Origin: Proteobacteria bacterium SG_bin6
GTDB lineage: Bacteria > Pseudomonadota > Alphaproteobacteria > Sphingomonadales > Sphingomonadaceae
DNA: 64,000 nt
Direction: 5' to 3'
Assembly (NCBI GenBank): GCA_002083435.1
Contig: LWDJ01000005.1
Location: 62,001-126,000, forward strand
Shown here: one piece after another, positions 43,183-51,690 of the stretch
How the letters are laid out: every line of letters starts with the position of its first letter
Numbering within the stretch: the first letter of the stretch is position 1
Made by a program: the position numbers and the translations under genes
Notes under the pieces: generated by a model
What the model was told of the DNA's origin: nothing
The model's database searches: none
The model's input: the letters and a program-made list of their open reading frames with translations, nothing else

Positions 43183-43437
43183 TTATTGGCGATCGACATC
43201 GACGCCCCAGGCCGACCAGCCCTGGCGGGTGCGGCACAGCTCGCGCGCAACGAGCTTGGTCGGAGGCGTGAAACGATAGCAGTAGAGGGGCTGGCCACGC
43301 GCATCGTGCTTCAGCGCGACAGCGAGCCGCTCGGCACCGGGCTCCGGCGGAGCGAGCGGATGGGGGCTGCGTGCGGACGCCGGCACCGCCAGCGCGAGCG
43401 CGCCGGTCGCCCCGACGATCACAAATTTGGCGATCAT
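43183..43437 (-). CDS. Small secreted protein with a Cys pair (paralogue of 42818)
   Basis: An 84-residue protein starting MIAKFVIVGATGALALAVPA behind GGGAGG. The mature part contains PLYCYRFTPPTKLVARELCR and TRQGWSAWGVD, aligning with the downstream neighbour over the cysteine-containing segment. Probably periplasmic. It is 95 bp upstream of 43087 on the same strand. No named family recognised. Confidence 0.72.
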   Translation of the reverse strand: MIAKFVIVGATGALALAVPASARSPHPLAPPEPGAERLAVALKHDARGQPLYCYRFTPPTKLVARELCRTRQGWSAWGVDVDRQ

Positions 43438-43607
43438 AAGAACCTCCCAAACCAATGACCGGTATCGGCCATATCGGGAGTAGTGCATTACTCGTGCCAA
43501 TCACTTAGGTGATTGATATATATATACTTTTGTTGAATTCGAGCACAGGTTATCGTGGCGGTAACGGCCAATAGCTAGCGTATTGCGCCAATAATACGGC
43601 AGCGGGA

Positions 43608-44381
43608 CTAACCGCGCAGGCGCACCCAGGTCGGGGCATGGTCGCTTGCCTTCTCGCGGCCGCGATACTCCTTGTCGACCCCGGCATCGACCAGCCGGTC
43701 GGCGGCTTGCGGGCTCAGCAGCAGATGGTCGATGCGGAAGCCCGCATCGCGCTGCCAGGCGCCGGCCTGATAGTCCCAGAAAGTCCATACCCCGCCGCGC
43801 GGGTGCCGGGTGCGCAGCGCATCGGTCCAGCCTTGCGCGACGAGCGCACGGAACCCGGCGCGGCTTTCGGGCTGCATCAGCGCGTCATCCGCCATCGCGC
43901 GCACCGAAAAGGTATCATCGTCATTGGGGATCACATTGTAATCACCCGCCAGCACCACCGGCCGCTCCTCGGCGAGCAGGTCGCGCGCGCGGGCGCGAAG
44001 GCGATCGATCCAGCGCAGCTTATAGTCGAATTTCGGCCCCGGCAACGGGTTGCCATTGGGCAGATAGATCGAGGCGACGATCAGCCCGCGCACCTCCGCC
44101 TCGATATAGCGGCTATGTTCGTCCTCGCTCTCGCCCGCAAGACCCCGCTGGCGCTCGACGGGGGGCGCCCCGCGCGCGAGGATCGCGACGCCGTTGAACC
44201 CCTTCTGCCCGTGCCATACGCCGTGATAGCCAGCGGCTTCGACCTCGGCGATCGGCAGGCCCTCGTCCGCCGACTTCAGCTCTTGCAGGCACACCACATC
44301 GGGCTGCTGCTCGGTAAGATACTCGATCAGGCGCGGCAGCCGCGCCTTGATGCCGTTCAGATTATAGCTGACGATCTTCAA
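43608..44381 (-). CDS. xth: Exodeoxyribonuclease III
   Basis: A 257-residue AP endonuclease/exonuclease of the EEP fold for base-excision repair. Motifs: VSYNLNGIKARL, VVCLQELKSADEG (metal Glu), VVLAGDYNVIPNDDD, RIDHLLLSP and KASDHAPTWVRL (catalytic Asp-His). It follows erpA by 7 bp and is likely co-transcribed. Start ATG 44381. Confidence 0.95.
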   Translation of the reverse strand: MKIVSYNLNGIKARLPRLIEYLTEQQPDVVCLQELKSADEGLPIAEVEAAGYHGVWHGQKGFNGVAILARGAPPVERQRGLAGESEDEHSRYIEAEVRGLIVASIYLPNGNPLPGPKFDYKLRWIDRLRARARDLLAEERPVVLAGDYNVIPNDDDTFSVRAMADDALMQPESRAGFRALVAQGWTDALRTRHPRGGVWTFWDYQAGAWQRDAGFRIDHLLLSPQAADRLVDAGVDKEYRGREKASDHAPTWVRLRG

Positions 44382-44388
44382 GCGCGGA

Positions 44389-44715
44389 TCAGATCGCGAA
44401 GCTGCTGCCGCAGCCGCATCCGGCGGCCGCCATCGGGTTCGCGACCTTGAAGTGCGCGCCGCCCAGATTGTCGACGAAATCCACCTCGGCGCCGCGCACC
44501 AAATCGAGGCTCACGCTATCGACCACCAGCCGCGCCGGGCCGGCCTCGACGATCACGTCATCCGCCTCGGGCGCATCGGCCAGACCGAAGCGATACTGAA
44601 AGCCGGAACAGCCCCCGCCTTCCACCGACAGGCGCAGGATCGCGGGCTTACCCTGGCGCTCGGCGATCCAGGCGACACGGGCGGCGGCGGCCTCGGTAAT
44701 GCTCACATCGGTCAT
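44389..44715 (-). CDS. erpA: A-type iron-sulfur carrier (ErpA/HesB family)
   Basis: A 108-residue A-type carrier with the three cluster cysteines in EGGGCSGFQYRFGL and AAAGCGCGSSF. It hands Fe-S clusters to apoproteins. ATG 44715 (MTDVSITEAAAARVAWI) is used; an upstream in-frame ATG gives an atypical Pro/Arg-rich start. Head gene of the erpA-xth pair. Confidence 0.93.
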   Translation of the reverse strand: MTDVSITEAAAARVAWIAERQGKPAILRLSVEGGGCSGFQYRFGLADAPEADDVIVEAGPARLVVDSVSLDLVRGAEVDFVDNLGGAHFKVANPMAAAGCGCGSSFAI

Positions 44716-44752
44716 GCCCGCGAAAATAGGGCGCCGGAGCCACGCGCGCAAC

Positions 44753-45931
44753 TCAGTTGGCGGCGTCGGTCCCACCCTCGACCAGCGGATGCTCGACCGG
44801 GGTGCGGCCCTTCAGATAATCGACCGTCTGCAGGAACGGCATCGGGTTCACCGCCTGGCCGTCGATCCGCACTTCATAGTGCAGGTGGCTGCCGGTCGAG
44901 CGGCCGGTCGAGCCCATCAGCCCGATCAGCTGGCCGCGCGTGACGCGCGTGTTGGGCGCGACGATGATCTTCGACAAATGGCCATAGCGCGTCGCGATAC
45001 CGCGCCCGTGATTGACCTCGATCAGATTGCCATAGCCACCCGAACGCTCGGCGCGGCTGACGATGCCATCGGCGGTCGCGTAGATCGGGGTGCCGACCGA
45101 GCCAGGAATGTCGACCCCGGCATGCATCGCGGCGGTGCCCCGGAACGGATCGCTGCGCACGCCATAATAGCTGCTGAAATTCACCTTCGGCACCGGTTGG
45201 CTCGCGGGGATCGCGATCACGGCCTTTTCGAGCGTTTCCAGCTTTTTCCAGGTGAGGAACAGCGAGCGGAATTGCGCATCGGCGTTGGCATCGGTGGTGC
45301 CGGTGGTCGCGACCGGCTCATAGGGGCCGCCCTGCCCGCCGCGCACGAAGCGTTCGGGCGAAAGGCCGAGCTTGCGGAAGTGCGCGGCCGCCAGCGCGTA
45401 GCGGCGCTCGGCAAGCTCCCGCGCCTTGGCGGCGAGCAGGCGCTGATGCGCTTCCACCTTGGTGAGCGGCGCGACCACATCGCCGGCGACGCGCGTCGCA
45501 TGGGCGTCGAGCGCCGGCGCGTTGAGCGCGAGCTTGGCGCTGGCATCACCCGCCAGCACCGCGGCGATCAGCGCTTGGCGTTCCTCGACCCGCCGCGCTT
45601 GGATCTGCGCCGCCTGCTTGATCGTCGCGACCTGTGCCTGCATCGCCGCGACCTTGGTCTGCAAGCGAGCTAGCTTGGCCTCGGCGCTTTCGGGCGCCGT
45701 CTGCGGGGTGAGCCCGACGATCGACGCCGCCGCCGCGCCGGCATGGGCGACACCGTAAGCGGTGAAGCACAGGCTCAGCGTCGCGACCCCCGCGAGCGCT
45801 GCCTGGGTACGTCCGGCGATGCTGAAGCGGCGCAGCGCGCGGCCATCATGGAAGATGAAATCGCGGGTCTTGAAGTTCTGCGCGACTTGCGCCGCGACCT
45901 GCTTCAGCCGAGCCGTATCAATAGCGATCAT
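44753..45931 (-). CDS. M23 (LytM) peptidoglycan endopeptidase, membrane-anchored
   Basis: A 392-residue protein with an N-terminal cytoplasmic stretch, a membrane helix (about 45-65), a coiled coil (about 85-180: KLARLQTKVAAMQAQVATIK onward) and a C-terminal LytM domain. The zinc site is intact: HAGVDIPGSVGTP (H-x3-D) and the SHLHYEVRIDG H-x-H. It likely cleaves peptide cross-links or activates amidases at division. An unusual inverted repeat lies 21 bp upstream of the start. Confidence 0.9.
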   Translation of the reverse strand: MIAIDTARLKQVAAQVAQNFKTRDFIFHDGRALRRFSIAGRTQAALAGVATLSLCFTAYGVAHAGAAAASIVGLTPQTAPESAEAKLARLQTKVAAMQAQVATIKQAAQIQARRVEERQALIAAVLAGDASAKLALNAPALDAHATRVAGDVVAPLTKVEAHQRLLAAKARELAERRYALAAAHFRKLGLSPERFVRGGQGGPYEPVATTGTTDANADAQFRSLFLTWKKLETLEKAVIAIPASQPVPKVNFSSYYGVRSDPFRGTAAMHAGVDIPGSVGTPIYATADGIVSRAERSGGYGNLIEVNHGRGIATRYGHLSKIIVAPNTRVTRGQLIGLMGSTGRSTGSHLHYEVRIDGQAVNPMPFLQTVDYLKGRTPVEHPLVEGGTDAAN

Positions 45932-45952
45932 GAAACCCCAATGCCTGCGATG

Positions 45953-45975
45953 AACGAACGCTGCCCACGTTCGTT
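45953..45975. promoter_or_regulatory. Perfect 8-bp inverted repeat upstream of the M23 gene
   Basis: AACGAACG, a 7-base spacer and CGTTCGTT. It lies 21 bp before the start of the peptidase gene, in its leader or promoter. It may bind a regulator or fold in the mRNA. The rest of 45976-46167 (about 190 bp) holds no gene that I can see. Confidence 0.5.
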
Positions 45976-46167
45976 ATTGCCGGTCCGTCAGCCCCTCCCT
46001 CCGGCTCGGCGATCGGGTCTTGGGCCAACCGGGCGTATTTCGGCAATAGCGCCGCCACATTAGCAGGGCGGGCTGCTCCCGTCGCGCGATGAGTCGTTCA
46101 AGCGTCGCCAATTCATGAGCGAGCTAGACCGTTACGCCCGTAGGACTCCGGGGCATCGATTCGCGGC

Positions 46168-46635
46168 TCAGCCGACCGCGGTCGCCGCCTCCAGCACTGC
46201 GGCGGCATGGCCCGGCACCTTCACCTTGTGCCAGGCGCGCGCCAGCCGACCATCGGCGCCGAACAGGAAGGTGGAACGCTCGATTCCCATATATTTCTTG
46301 CCGTACATCGACTTTTCGACCCAGGCGCCGAACGCCTCCAGCACGGTGCCCGGCTCGTCGCTCGCGAGCGGCACGGTGAGCGCGTATTTGTCGATGAATT
46401 TGCGGTGCTTATCCGGCGAATCCTTCGATACGCCAAGCAGCCGCACGCCAGCTGTGTCGAACGCCGCGCGGTGCTGGCTGAAATCCTGCGCTTCCTTGGT
46501 ACAGCCCGAGGTATCGTCCTTGGGATAGAAGTACAGCACCAGCTTCTGCCCGACGAAATCGCGCAACTTGATCGTGTTACCGCCGCTGTCGACCAATGTG
46601 AGGTCGGGGATCATCTCGCCTTCAGTGAGCGCCAT
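46168..46635 (-). CDS. bcp: Thiol peroxidase Bcp (peroxiredoxin Q)
   Basis: A 155-residue peroxiredoxin. The site LYFYPKDDTSGCTKEAQDFS holds the peroxidatic Cys (C46) in DDTSGCTKEA; the usual resolving Cys five residues later is replaced (EAQDF), so this is a 1-Cys or atypical form. Other features: GVSKDSPDKHRKFIDKY and IERSTFLFGADGRLARAW. Its start overlaps the glnE end by 14 bp, so it is coupled. Confidence 0.93.
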   Translation of the reverse strand: MALTEGEMIPDLTLVDSGGNTIKLRDFVGQKLVLYFYPKDDTSGCTKEAQDFSQHRAAFDTAGVRLLGVSKDSPDKHRKFIDKYALTVPLASDEPGTVLEAFGAWVEKSMYGKKYMGIERSTFLFGADGRLARAWHKVKVPGHAAAVLEAATAVG

Positions 46636-49342
46636 CTTCCACCTTTCCGATTGCATGCCAGAGCGTTGCGATCTCCTGCCGCAGCGCCTCGACCCGCGCA
46701 ACCACCTGGTCGCAGCCCGACATCTGGAGCACTTGCGCGAGTAGCGCGCAGCTCGCCGGACCGGGCAAATGCCCGCCCGGGGCGATCAGGCGCATCGCGA
46801 CAAGCAGCCGGGTGAAGAAATCATGCGCCGCCACCAGCGTCGGCGGCAGCAGCCCCTCACCCGCCAAGCGCTTGATCGCGCTGCGTAAATCCGGACCGAA
46901 GCCGGTACGGTGGACGAGCTGCGTCACATGCACCGCGAACTCCAGATCGACCAGGCCGCCGGGGAGCAGCTTCACGTCGAGCGGGCCGGCGGGGGGCTTG
47001 TGGCGGGCGATCTCGGCGCGCATCGCGCGTGCATCCGCGGCAATGTCGCGCCCCGGCCGGGCACCGCCGAGCACCGCCGCGATCTCCCCAGCCACCGCCG
47101 CGCGCGCGCCGGGCGATCCGAACACCGCCCGCGCCCGCGCCAGCGCCATATGTTCCCACGTCCACGCCTCGCCGCGCTGATAGGCGGCGAAGCCGGCGAG
47201 CGACACCGCCAGCGGCCCCTGCGCGCCCGAGGGACGCAAGCGGGTGTCGATCTCGTATAGCGCCCCCGCCGGGGTCGGGACCGAGAGCGCCGCGCTCACC
47301 CGCTGCGCCAGCCGGTTGTAATAGAGCACTGCGCCGAGCGGCTTCTCGCCATCCGACTCCGCCAGGTGATCGCCGGTGAAGAGATAGACCAGGTCGAGGT
47401 CCGACGCGTGAGTCAGCAGCCCGCCGCCGAGCCGCCCCAGCGCCAGGATCACCAGTTCGCTGCCCGGCACCTGGCCGTGGCGCTTGGCGAATTCGGCGAC
47501 GCTCGCCGCCGCCGCCACCTCGATCGCAGCCTCGGCGAGCCGGGCATAGCCGCCGGCGATTTCGAGCGGGTCGCTACTCGCCGCCACCAGTTGCGCGCCG
47601 AGCGCGAAGCGTCGCTCGTTGACCCCGGCGCGGAGGTGATCGAGCAACGCTTCATAGGCGAGCGGCTCGGACGGGCGGAGCTGCGTGACCATATCGGCGA
47701 CACTGCCCAGCGGATCGAGCGCGGTCGCGTCGATCAGCCCGTCGAGCAGCGCCGGGCGGCGGCCCAGCGCGTCGGCGAGCGGCGGCGCGTGGCTCAGGAT
47801 CGTGCCGAGCAGCTGCGCGAGCCCGGGCTGTGCCTCCAGCAGGCGGAACAGGTTGAGCGCGCTCGGCAGCCCGGCGAGCATGTCGTCGAGCCGGAGCACC
47901 GCCCCCGCCGGATCGGGCGCCGCCCCCAGCGCCTTGGCGAGCGCCGGGAGCGCGGCTTCGAGCGCGGCTTGCGCCGCCGCGCTGCGCAGCGCGGGATAAG
48001 TGCCGCCGCGCCAGCGCGCGATGCGATCGGCGGCAAGCGCGGCATGGTCGCCGAACCCCAGCTCGGCCATCGCCCCGGCGAGCTGGTCGCGGTCGATCGG
48101 CAGGCCGGCGGGCGCCTCGGGCTCGAGGCTCGCATAGATCGCCGCCGTGCGCTCGACGGGCGGCGCGAGCAGCGCGAGCAGCCCGGCGCCGTCCTCAAGT
48201 CCGTGCAGCCTCGCGACATTATCGAGCGCTTCGCCCGCGGGCAGGGTATGCGTCTGGCGGTCGTCGATCATCTGCACGCGGTGCTCGATGGTGCGGAGTA
48301 GCGTATAGGAATCGCTCAACGCCGCGGCGTCACCCGCGTCAATGAAGCCGCGTTCGGCAAGCGCCGCCAGCGCATCTCGGGTCGCCGGCGCGCGTACCGC
48401 CGGCTCCCGGCCGCCATGGATCAGCTGATGGATCTGCGCGAAGAACTCGCACTCGCGGATACCGCCGCGCCCGCGCTTCAGGTCATAGCCCGCGCCGAAC
48501 GCCTGCCCCTGGGCATGGTGATAGCGAATGCGCTGCGAGATCGAACGTATCTCGCGCACCGCGCCGAAATCGAGGCTGCGCCGCCACACGAACGATCGGA
48601 TCGCGGCGAGGAAATAGTCGCCGAGCGGCCGGTCGCCTGCCGCCACGCGCGCGCGGATGAACGCGGCGCGTTCCCAGGGCAGCGCGGCGGACTCATAGTG
48701 CGAGATCGCCGCCTCCACCGGCAGCACGATCGGCGTTACCTCCGGGCTCGGCCGCAGCCGTAGATCGACGCGCAGCACATAGCCATCGGCGTCGCGCGCC
48801 TGGAGCAGCTCGATCACCCGCCGCCCGATCCGCACCGCCGCCTCTTCGGGCGCCTCGCGCGGGCGGCGCGGGAGCGTGGCGGGATCGAACAGCAGCAGCG
48901 GGTCGATGTCCGACGAATAGTTGAGTTCGCGGCTGCCCTGCTTGCCGAGCGCGATGCCGACCAGCCCGCGCGGCTCGTCGCCCGGCGCGCGCTCGATCAG
49001 CGCGGCGCGGATCGCGGCGTCGAGCGCGTAATCGGCGAAGTCGGTCAGTTGCCGGGTGACGGCATTCAGGTCCAGCACGCCCGCCAGATCGCCGATCGCG
49101 ACGCTCAACGCCACGCGGCGACGCTCGATCCGCAACCGGGTGGCAATGGGTAACGAGTCATCGGCGCAGCGCAGCGCGGCGGGCGAAGGAAGCGTGCCCT
49201 CCGCCAGATTTGCGGCCAACGCCCGCTCGCGCGCGATGAGCTGCGCCAGAAAGGGCGAATACCGCTCGGCTCGGTCTAGCGCGGCGGCAAGCTTTTGCCT
49301 ATCCTGCGGCGACTGGAACACTCCCGACGATAAATCGCGCAT
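46622..49342 (-). CDS. glnE: Glutamine-synthetase adenylyltransferase/adenylyl-removing enzyme
   Basis: A 906-residue bifunctional regulator of glutamine synthetase. The N-terminal half carries LVGIALGKQGSRELNYSSDID (DxD of the AR domain) and the C-terminal half LVILALGRLGGGLLTHASDL then DLVYLF (AT domain), with VDLEFAVHVTQLVH near the end. Both nucleotidyltransferase sites look intact. It modifies GlnA in response to PII. bcp follows, overlapping by 14 bp. Confidence 0.95.
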   Translation of the reverse strand: MRDLSSGVFQSPQDRQKLAAALDRAERYSPFLAQLIARERALAANLAEGTLPSPAALRCADDSLPIATRLRIERRRVALSVAIGDLAGVLDLNAVTRQLTDFADYALDAAIRAALIERAPGDEPRGLVGIALGKQGSRELNYSSDIDPLLLFDPATLPRRPREAPEEAAVRIGRRVIELLQARDADGYVLRVDLRLRPSPEVTPIVLPVEAAISHYESAALPWERAAFIRARVAAGDRPLGDYFLAAIRSFVWRRSLDFGAVREIRSISQRIRYHHAQGQAFGAGYDLKRGRGGIRECEFFAQIHQLIHGGREPAVRAPATRDALAALAERGFIDAGDAAALSDSYTLLRTIEHRVQMIDDRQTHTLPAGEALDNVARLHGLEDGAGLLALLAPPVERTAAIYASLEPEAPAGLPIDRDQLAGAMAELGFGDHAALAADRIARWRGGTYPALRSAAAQAALEAALPALAKALGAAPDPAGAVLRLDDMLAGLPSALNLFRLLEAQPGLAQLLGTILSHAPPLADALGRRPALLDGLIDATALDPLGSVADMVTQLRPSEPLAYEALLDHLRAGVNERRFALGAQLVAASSDPLEIAGGYARLAEAAIEVAAAASVAEFAKRHGQVPGSELVILALGRLGGGLLTHASDLDLVYLFTGDHLAESDGEKPLGAVLYYNRLAQRVSAALSVPTPAGALYEIDTRLRPSGAQGPLAVSLAGFAAYQRGEAWTWEHMALARARAVFGSPGARAAVAGEIAAVLGGARPGRDIAADARAMRAEIARHKPPAGPLDVKLLPGGLVDLEFAVHVTQLVHRTGFGPDLRSAIKRLAGEGLLPPTLVAAHDFFTRLLVAMRLIAPGGHLPGPASCALLAQVLQMSGCDQVVARVEALRQEIATLWHAIGKVEDGAH

Positions 49343-49395
49343 CGCCCTTTGTTGGCAAGGTCTTGCGGCGGCAACAAAAGCGTCACTAGGCCGTT

Positions 49396-49590
49396 ATGCG
49401 GATTATGTCGACCATGCGATATAAGTTGAACGAGCAGCGCCAGCCGGCCGCGGTGACGCTGCGCGCCCCGCGCGCCGGCGACAGCGTCGCCTTCGCGCTC
49501 AACGCGGCTTATGACGTAGACGAGGAGTTGCCCGATGATTTCGCGGCGATGCTCCGCGAACTCGACAAACGCAGCGGGCCGAACGCCTGA
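49396..49590 (+). CDS. Small acidic protein resembling NepR (possible second NepR)
   Basis: A 64-residue protein. Its C-terminal part ALNAAYDVDEELPDDFAAML then RELD aligns with the NepR at 51691 (SLRAAYQEAVNEPVPPEMLD then LLGKLD): shared L-x-AAY, V-x-E, P, LxxLD with a 2-residue gap. NepR is the anti-sigma factor that holds EcfG. It lies 132 bp beyond the end of the ecfG gene, convergent with it, and divergent from glnE. Start choice is open between 49396, 49405 and 49414. NepR membership is inferred. Confidence 0.6.
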   Translation: MRIMSTMRYKLNEQRQPAAVTLRAPRAGDSVAFALNAAYDVDEELPDDFAAMLRELDKRSGPNA

Positions 49591-49722
49591 GCGCAGCGCA
49601 GCGTCTCCGTCTTTATGCTGGCCTTAGCGGAAGACGGTTGAAACAGGTAAACGGGTTGCGCCGGGCGCGTCACCTCACGCGCTCGATCGAACACCGGCGC
49701 TCCCACGACCAAAGCCAGTCTC

Positions 49723-50358
49723 TTACCGATCCCGGCTCAACTGATCCACGTCGTTCATGATGGTGTCGAGCGCAGAGCGGCCGTTGGGGTTTTGATGGCT
49801 GCGGCGTGACGACAACATCCCGCCCGATAGCAACGCCTCCAGCGCGACCCGTCCGCGCGCGACGCGGCTCTTGATCGTGCCCACGGCGACGCCGCAAATC
49901 TCGGCGGCTTCCTCATAGGCAAAACCGCCCGCGCCCACCAGGATCAGCGCCTCACGCTGCGGTTGCGGCAGGTGCATCAGCGCGCGCTGCATGTCGCCGA
50001 GTTCCACCTGCTTGTCCTGCCCCGCCGGCGCGGCGAGGATACGGTCGGCGACCAGATCGTCCCACTCGCCGCGAAAGCGCGAGCGTCGCATTTGCGAAAG
50101 ATACAGGTTGCGCAGGATGATGAAGGTCCACGCGCGCATGTTGGTGCCCGCCTGGAACCGCTTGCGCGCCGCCCAGGCCTTCATCAGCGTTTCCTGGACC
50201 AGGTCGTCGGCAAGATCGCGGCTGCCTGAAACCGAACGGCCGAACGCGCGAAGGTGCGGAATCACCTGCGCGAGCTGCGCCTTGAACTCGGCGTCGGACA
50301 GCGCGATGCGCTCGCCCTCGGGCGGGGTTTCGGCAGGGGGTGAAGAAGTTTCGGTCAC
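49723..50358 (-). CDS. ecfG: EcfG general-stress-response sigma factor
   Basis: A 211-residue ECF sigma factor of group ECF15/EcfG. Region 2 is seen in PHLRAFGRSVSGSRDLADDL and VQETLMKAWAARKRFQAGTN then MRAWTFIILRN; region 4 in LMHLPQPQREALILVGAGGF and YEEAAEICGVAVGTIKSRVA. GTG 50358 is chosen because GGAG lies 5 bp upstream; an in-frame ATG at 50415 overlaps the stop of the 48-residue membrane protein (TGATG) and is a real alternative. NepR sequesters it until phosphorylated PhyR binds NepR. Confidence 0.94.
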   Translation of the reverse strand: MTETSSPPAETPPEGERIALSDAEFKAQLAQVIPHLRAFGRSVSGSRDLADDLVQETLMKAWAARKRFQAGTNMRAWTFIILRNLYLSQMRRSRFRGEWDDLVADRILAAPAGQDKQVELGDMQRALMHLPQPQREALILVGAGGFAYEEAAEICGVAVGTIKSRVARGRVALEALLSGGMLSSRRSHQNPNGRSALDTIMNDVDQLSRDR

Positions 50359-50414
50359 GCAATCTCCGTCATCGACCGATCGGGGCGTCGGCGCCGCATC
50401 GGCAAGCAGCACCA

Positions 50415-50561
50415 TCAGCGGCTGCCCGCCCAGAACAAGGCGCCGAACGCGACCACGATCAGCACGAGCGAAATCGCCAAGATGTAGCGCGTCACATGCG
50501 GTGTCGCGCCGGCGCGGGCGCGGGTGGCGTTGAGCCGGGTTTCGTCACGGGGATCAGCCAT
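50415..50561 (-). CDS. 48-residue single-pass membrane protein in the stress locus
   Basis: Start ATG 50561 gives MADPRDETRLNATRARAGAT, PHVTRY, then a hydrophobic helix ILAISLVLIVVAFGALFWAG and the end SR. Residues 1-26 are polar and basic, so the N-terminus is probably cytosolic. Its stop overlaps the alternative ecfG start by one base (TGATG), placing it in the ecfG transcript. No family recognised. GGGG lies just before the start. Too short for routine gene calling but codon choice and position support it. Confidence 0.65.
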   Translation of the reverse strand: MADPRDETRLNATRARAGATPHVTRYILAISLVLIVVAFGALFWAGSR

Positions 50562-50642
50562 GCCCACCCCAACGCGCCATTGCCGTTTTGGCTCCGTAAG
50601 CGTGGGAACTTTGTGTTTTCCGCGCTTGTTCGACCGCCTAGC

Positions 50643-51440
50643 TCATGCCGCCGGCAGCGTCGCCTCGTCGAAGAACAGCGCCTGGCTGATCGCCGCCTTC
50701 ACTGTCGATCGCTGGAACGGCTTGGTGATCAGGAAGGTGGGTTCGGGCCGCTCGCCGGTCAGCAGCCGTTCGGGGAAAGCGGTGATGAAGATCACCGGCA
50801 CCTGGAACTCCGCCAATATGTCCTTCACCGCGTCGATCCCCGAACTGTCGTCGGCAAGTTGGATGTCGGCGAGCACGAGCCCCGGGCGGTCCTCCATCGC
50901 GAGCGCGACCGCTTCGTCGCGCGTTATCGCGACCCCGGTCACGTCATGGCCCAGATCGCGGACGATGGTTTCGATGTCCATCGCGATGATCGGCTCGTCC
51001 TCGATGATCAGCACGCGCGCGCGGGTCTGTTTCTCGATCTCCGACAGTGCTTCGGCGACCAGATCCTCCACCTCGTCGGGGGCGACGCCGATCAGATAGC
51101 CGGCGTCCTCGGGGGTAAAGCCTTCCATAGCGGTCAGCAGCAGCGCCTGGCGCGAGAGCGGCGTCATCCGCGCAAGCCGGGCGCGGGCGATCGCCTCGGC
51201 GTCTTGAACCTCCAGGCCGTCCGATGCGTTGTCGGGATTGGCGGATGTCCAGATCGCCTGGAAAGTGCGGTACAGGCCCAGCCGGGGATCGACTTCGCGG
51301 GGGAACTGATCGGGCGCGGCGACGATCGCCTCCAGCGCGGCGCGGACATAGCGGTCCCCCTGCGACTGGCTGCCGGTCAGCGCGCGGCCATAGCGGCGCA
51401 GGAACGGAAGATGCGGGGCAAGTTGTTGTCCTAGCGACAT
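50643..51440 (-). CDS. phyR: PhyR response regulator (sigma-mimic anti-anti-sigma factor)
   Basis: A 265-residue PhyR. The N-terminal sigma-like part (LAPHLPFLRRYGRALTGSQS; then MTPLSRQALLLTAMEGFTPE and DAGYLIGVAPDEVEDLV) mimics EcfG; the C-terminal receiver has RVLIIEDEPIIAMDIE, the phospho-acceptor Asp in GLVLADIQLADDSSG (about D194) and IFITAFPERLL with KPF. Phosphorylation releases the sigma-like domain to capture NepR. Divergent from nepR. Start ATG 51440. Confidence 0.96.
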   Translation of the reverse strand: MSLGQQLAPHLPFLRRYGRALTGSQSQGDRYVRAALEAIVAAPDQFPREVDPRLGLYRTFQAIWTSANPDNASDGLEVQDAEAIARARLARMTPLSRQALLLTAMEGFTPEDAGYLIGVAPDEVEDLVAEALSEIEKQTRARVLIIEDEPIIAMDIETIVRDLGHDVTGVAITRDEAVALAMEDRPGLVLADIQLADDSSGIDAVKDILAEFQVPVIFITAFPERLLTGERPEPTFLITKPFQRSTVKAAISQALFFDEATLPAA

Positions 51441-51552
51441 GATCCTGGGTATCTCCCTGCCGCGACGAAGCGAGTCGACACTGCACCCCCCGCCCGGCCA
51501 TTGCAATGGTTGTGTGCGCCCCCTGCCGCTCAGCAGAATTTGCACTGGGGGT

Positions 51553-51577
51553 GGAACTATCGAGCCCGGTTTTGGTT
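51553..51577 (+). promoter_or_regulatory. EcfG-type promoter of nepR-phyP
   Basis: GGAAC (51553-51557), 16 bp, GGTT (51574-51577). This matches the alphaproteobacterial stress promoter GGAAC-N16/17-CGTT except for one base in the -10. It points at nepR, 114 bp downstream, and predicts feedback: EcfG raising its own anti-sigma factor. Confidence 0.7.
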
Positions 51578-51690
51578 TCACCATTCCAAGCCGGTGTTTC
51601 ATTTGTTGCGTATCCGGCCAGTTTGACGTTTGTTGCCACCCGCCCCAGCGATACGCTCTAGGGGCATGGCTCGCTTGGGGGACGAGGTTC

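Noticed and set aside
50605..50630. GGAAC-N17-TGTT on the + strand near phyR
   Set aside because: It points into the phyR gene antisense with no gene to serve. The complementary reading is a poor EcfG match for the ecfG transcript, so it is not called.
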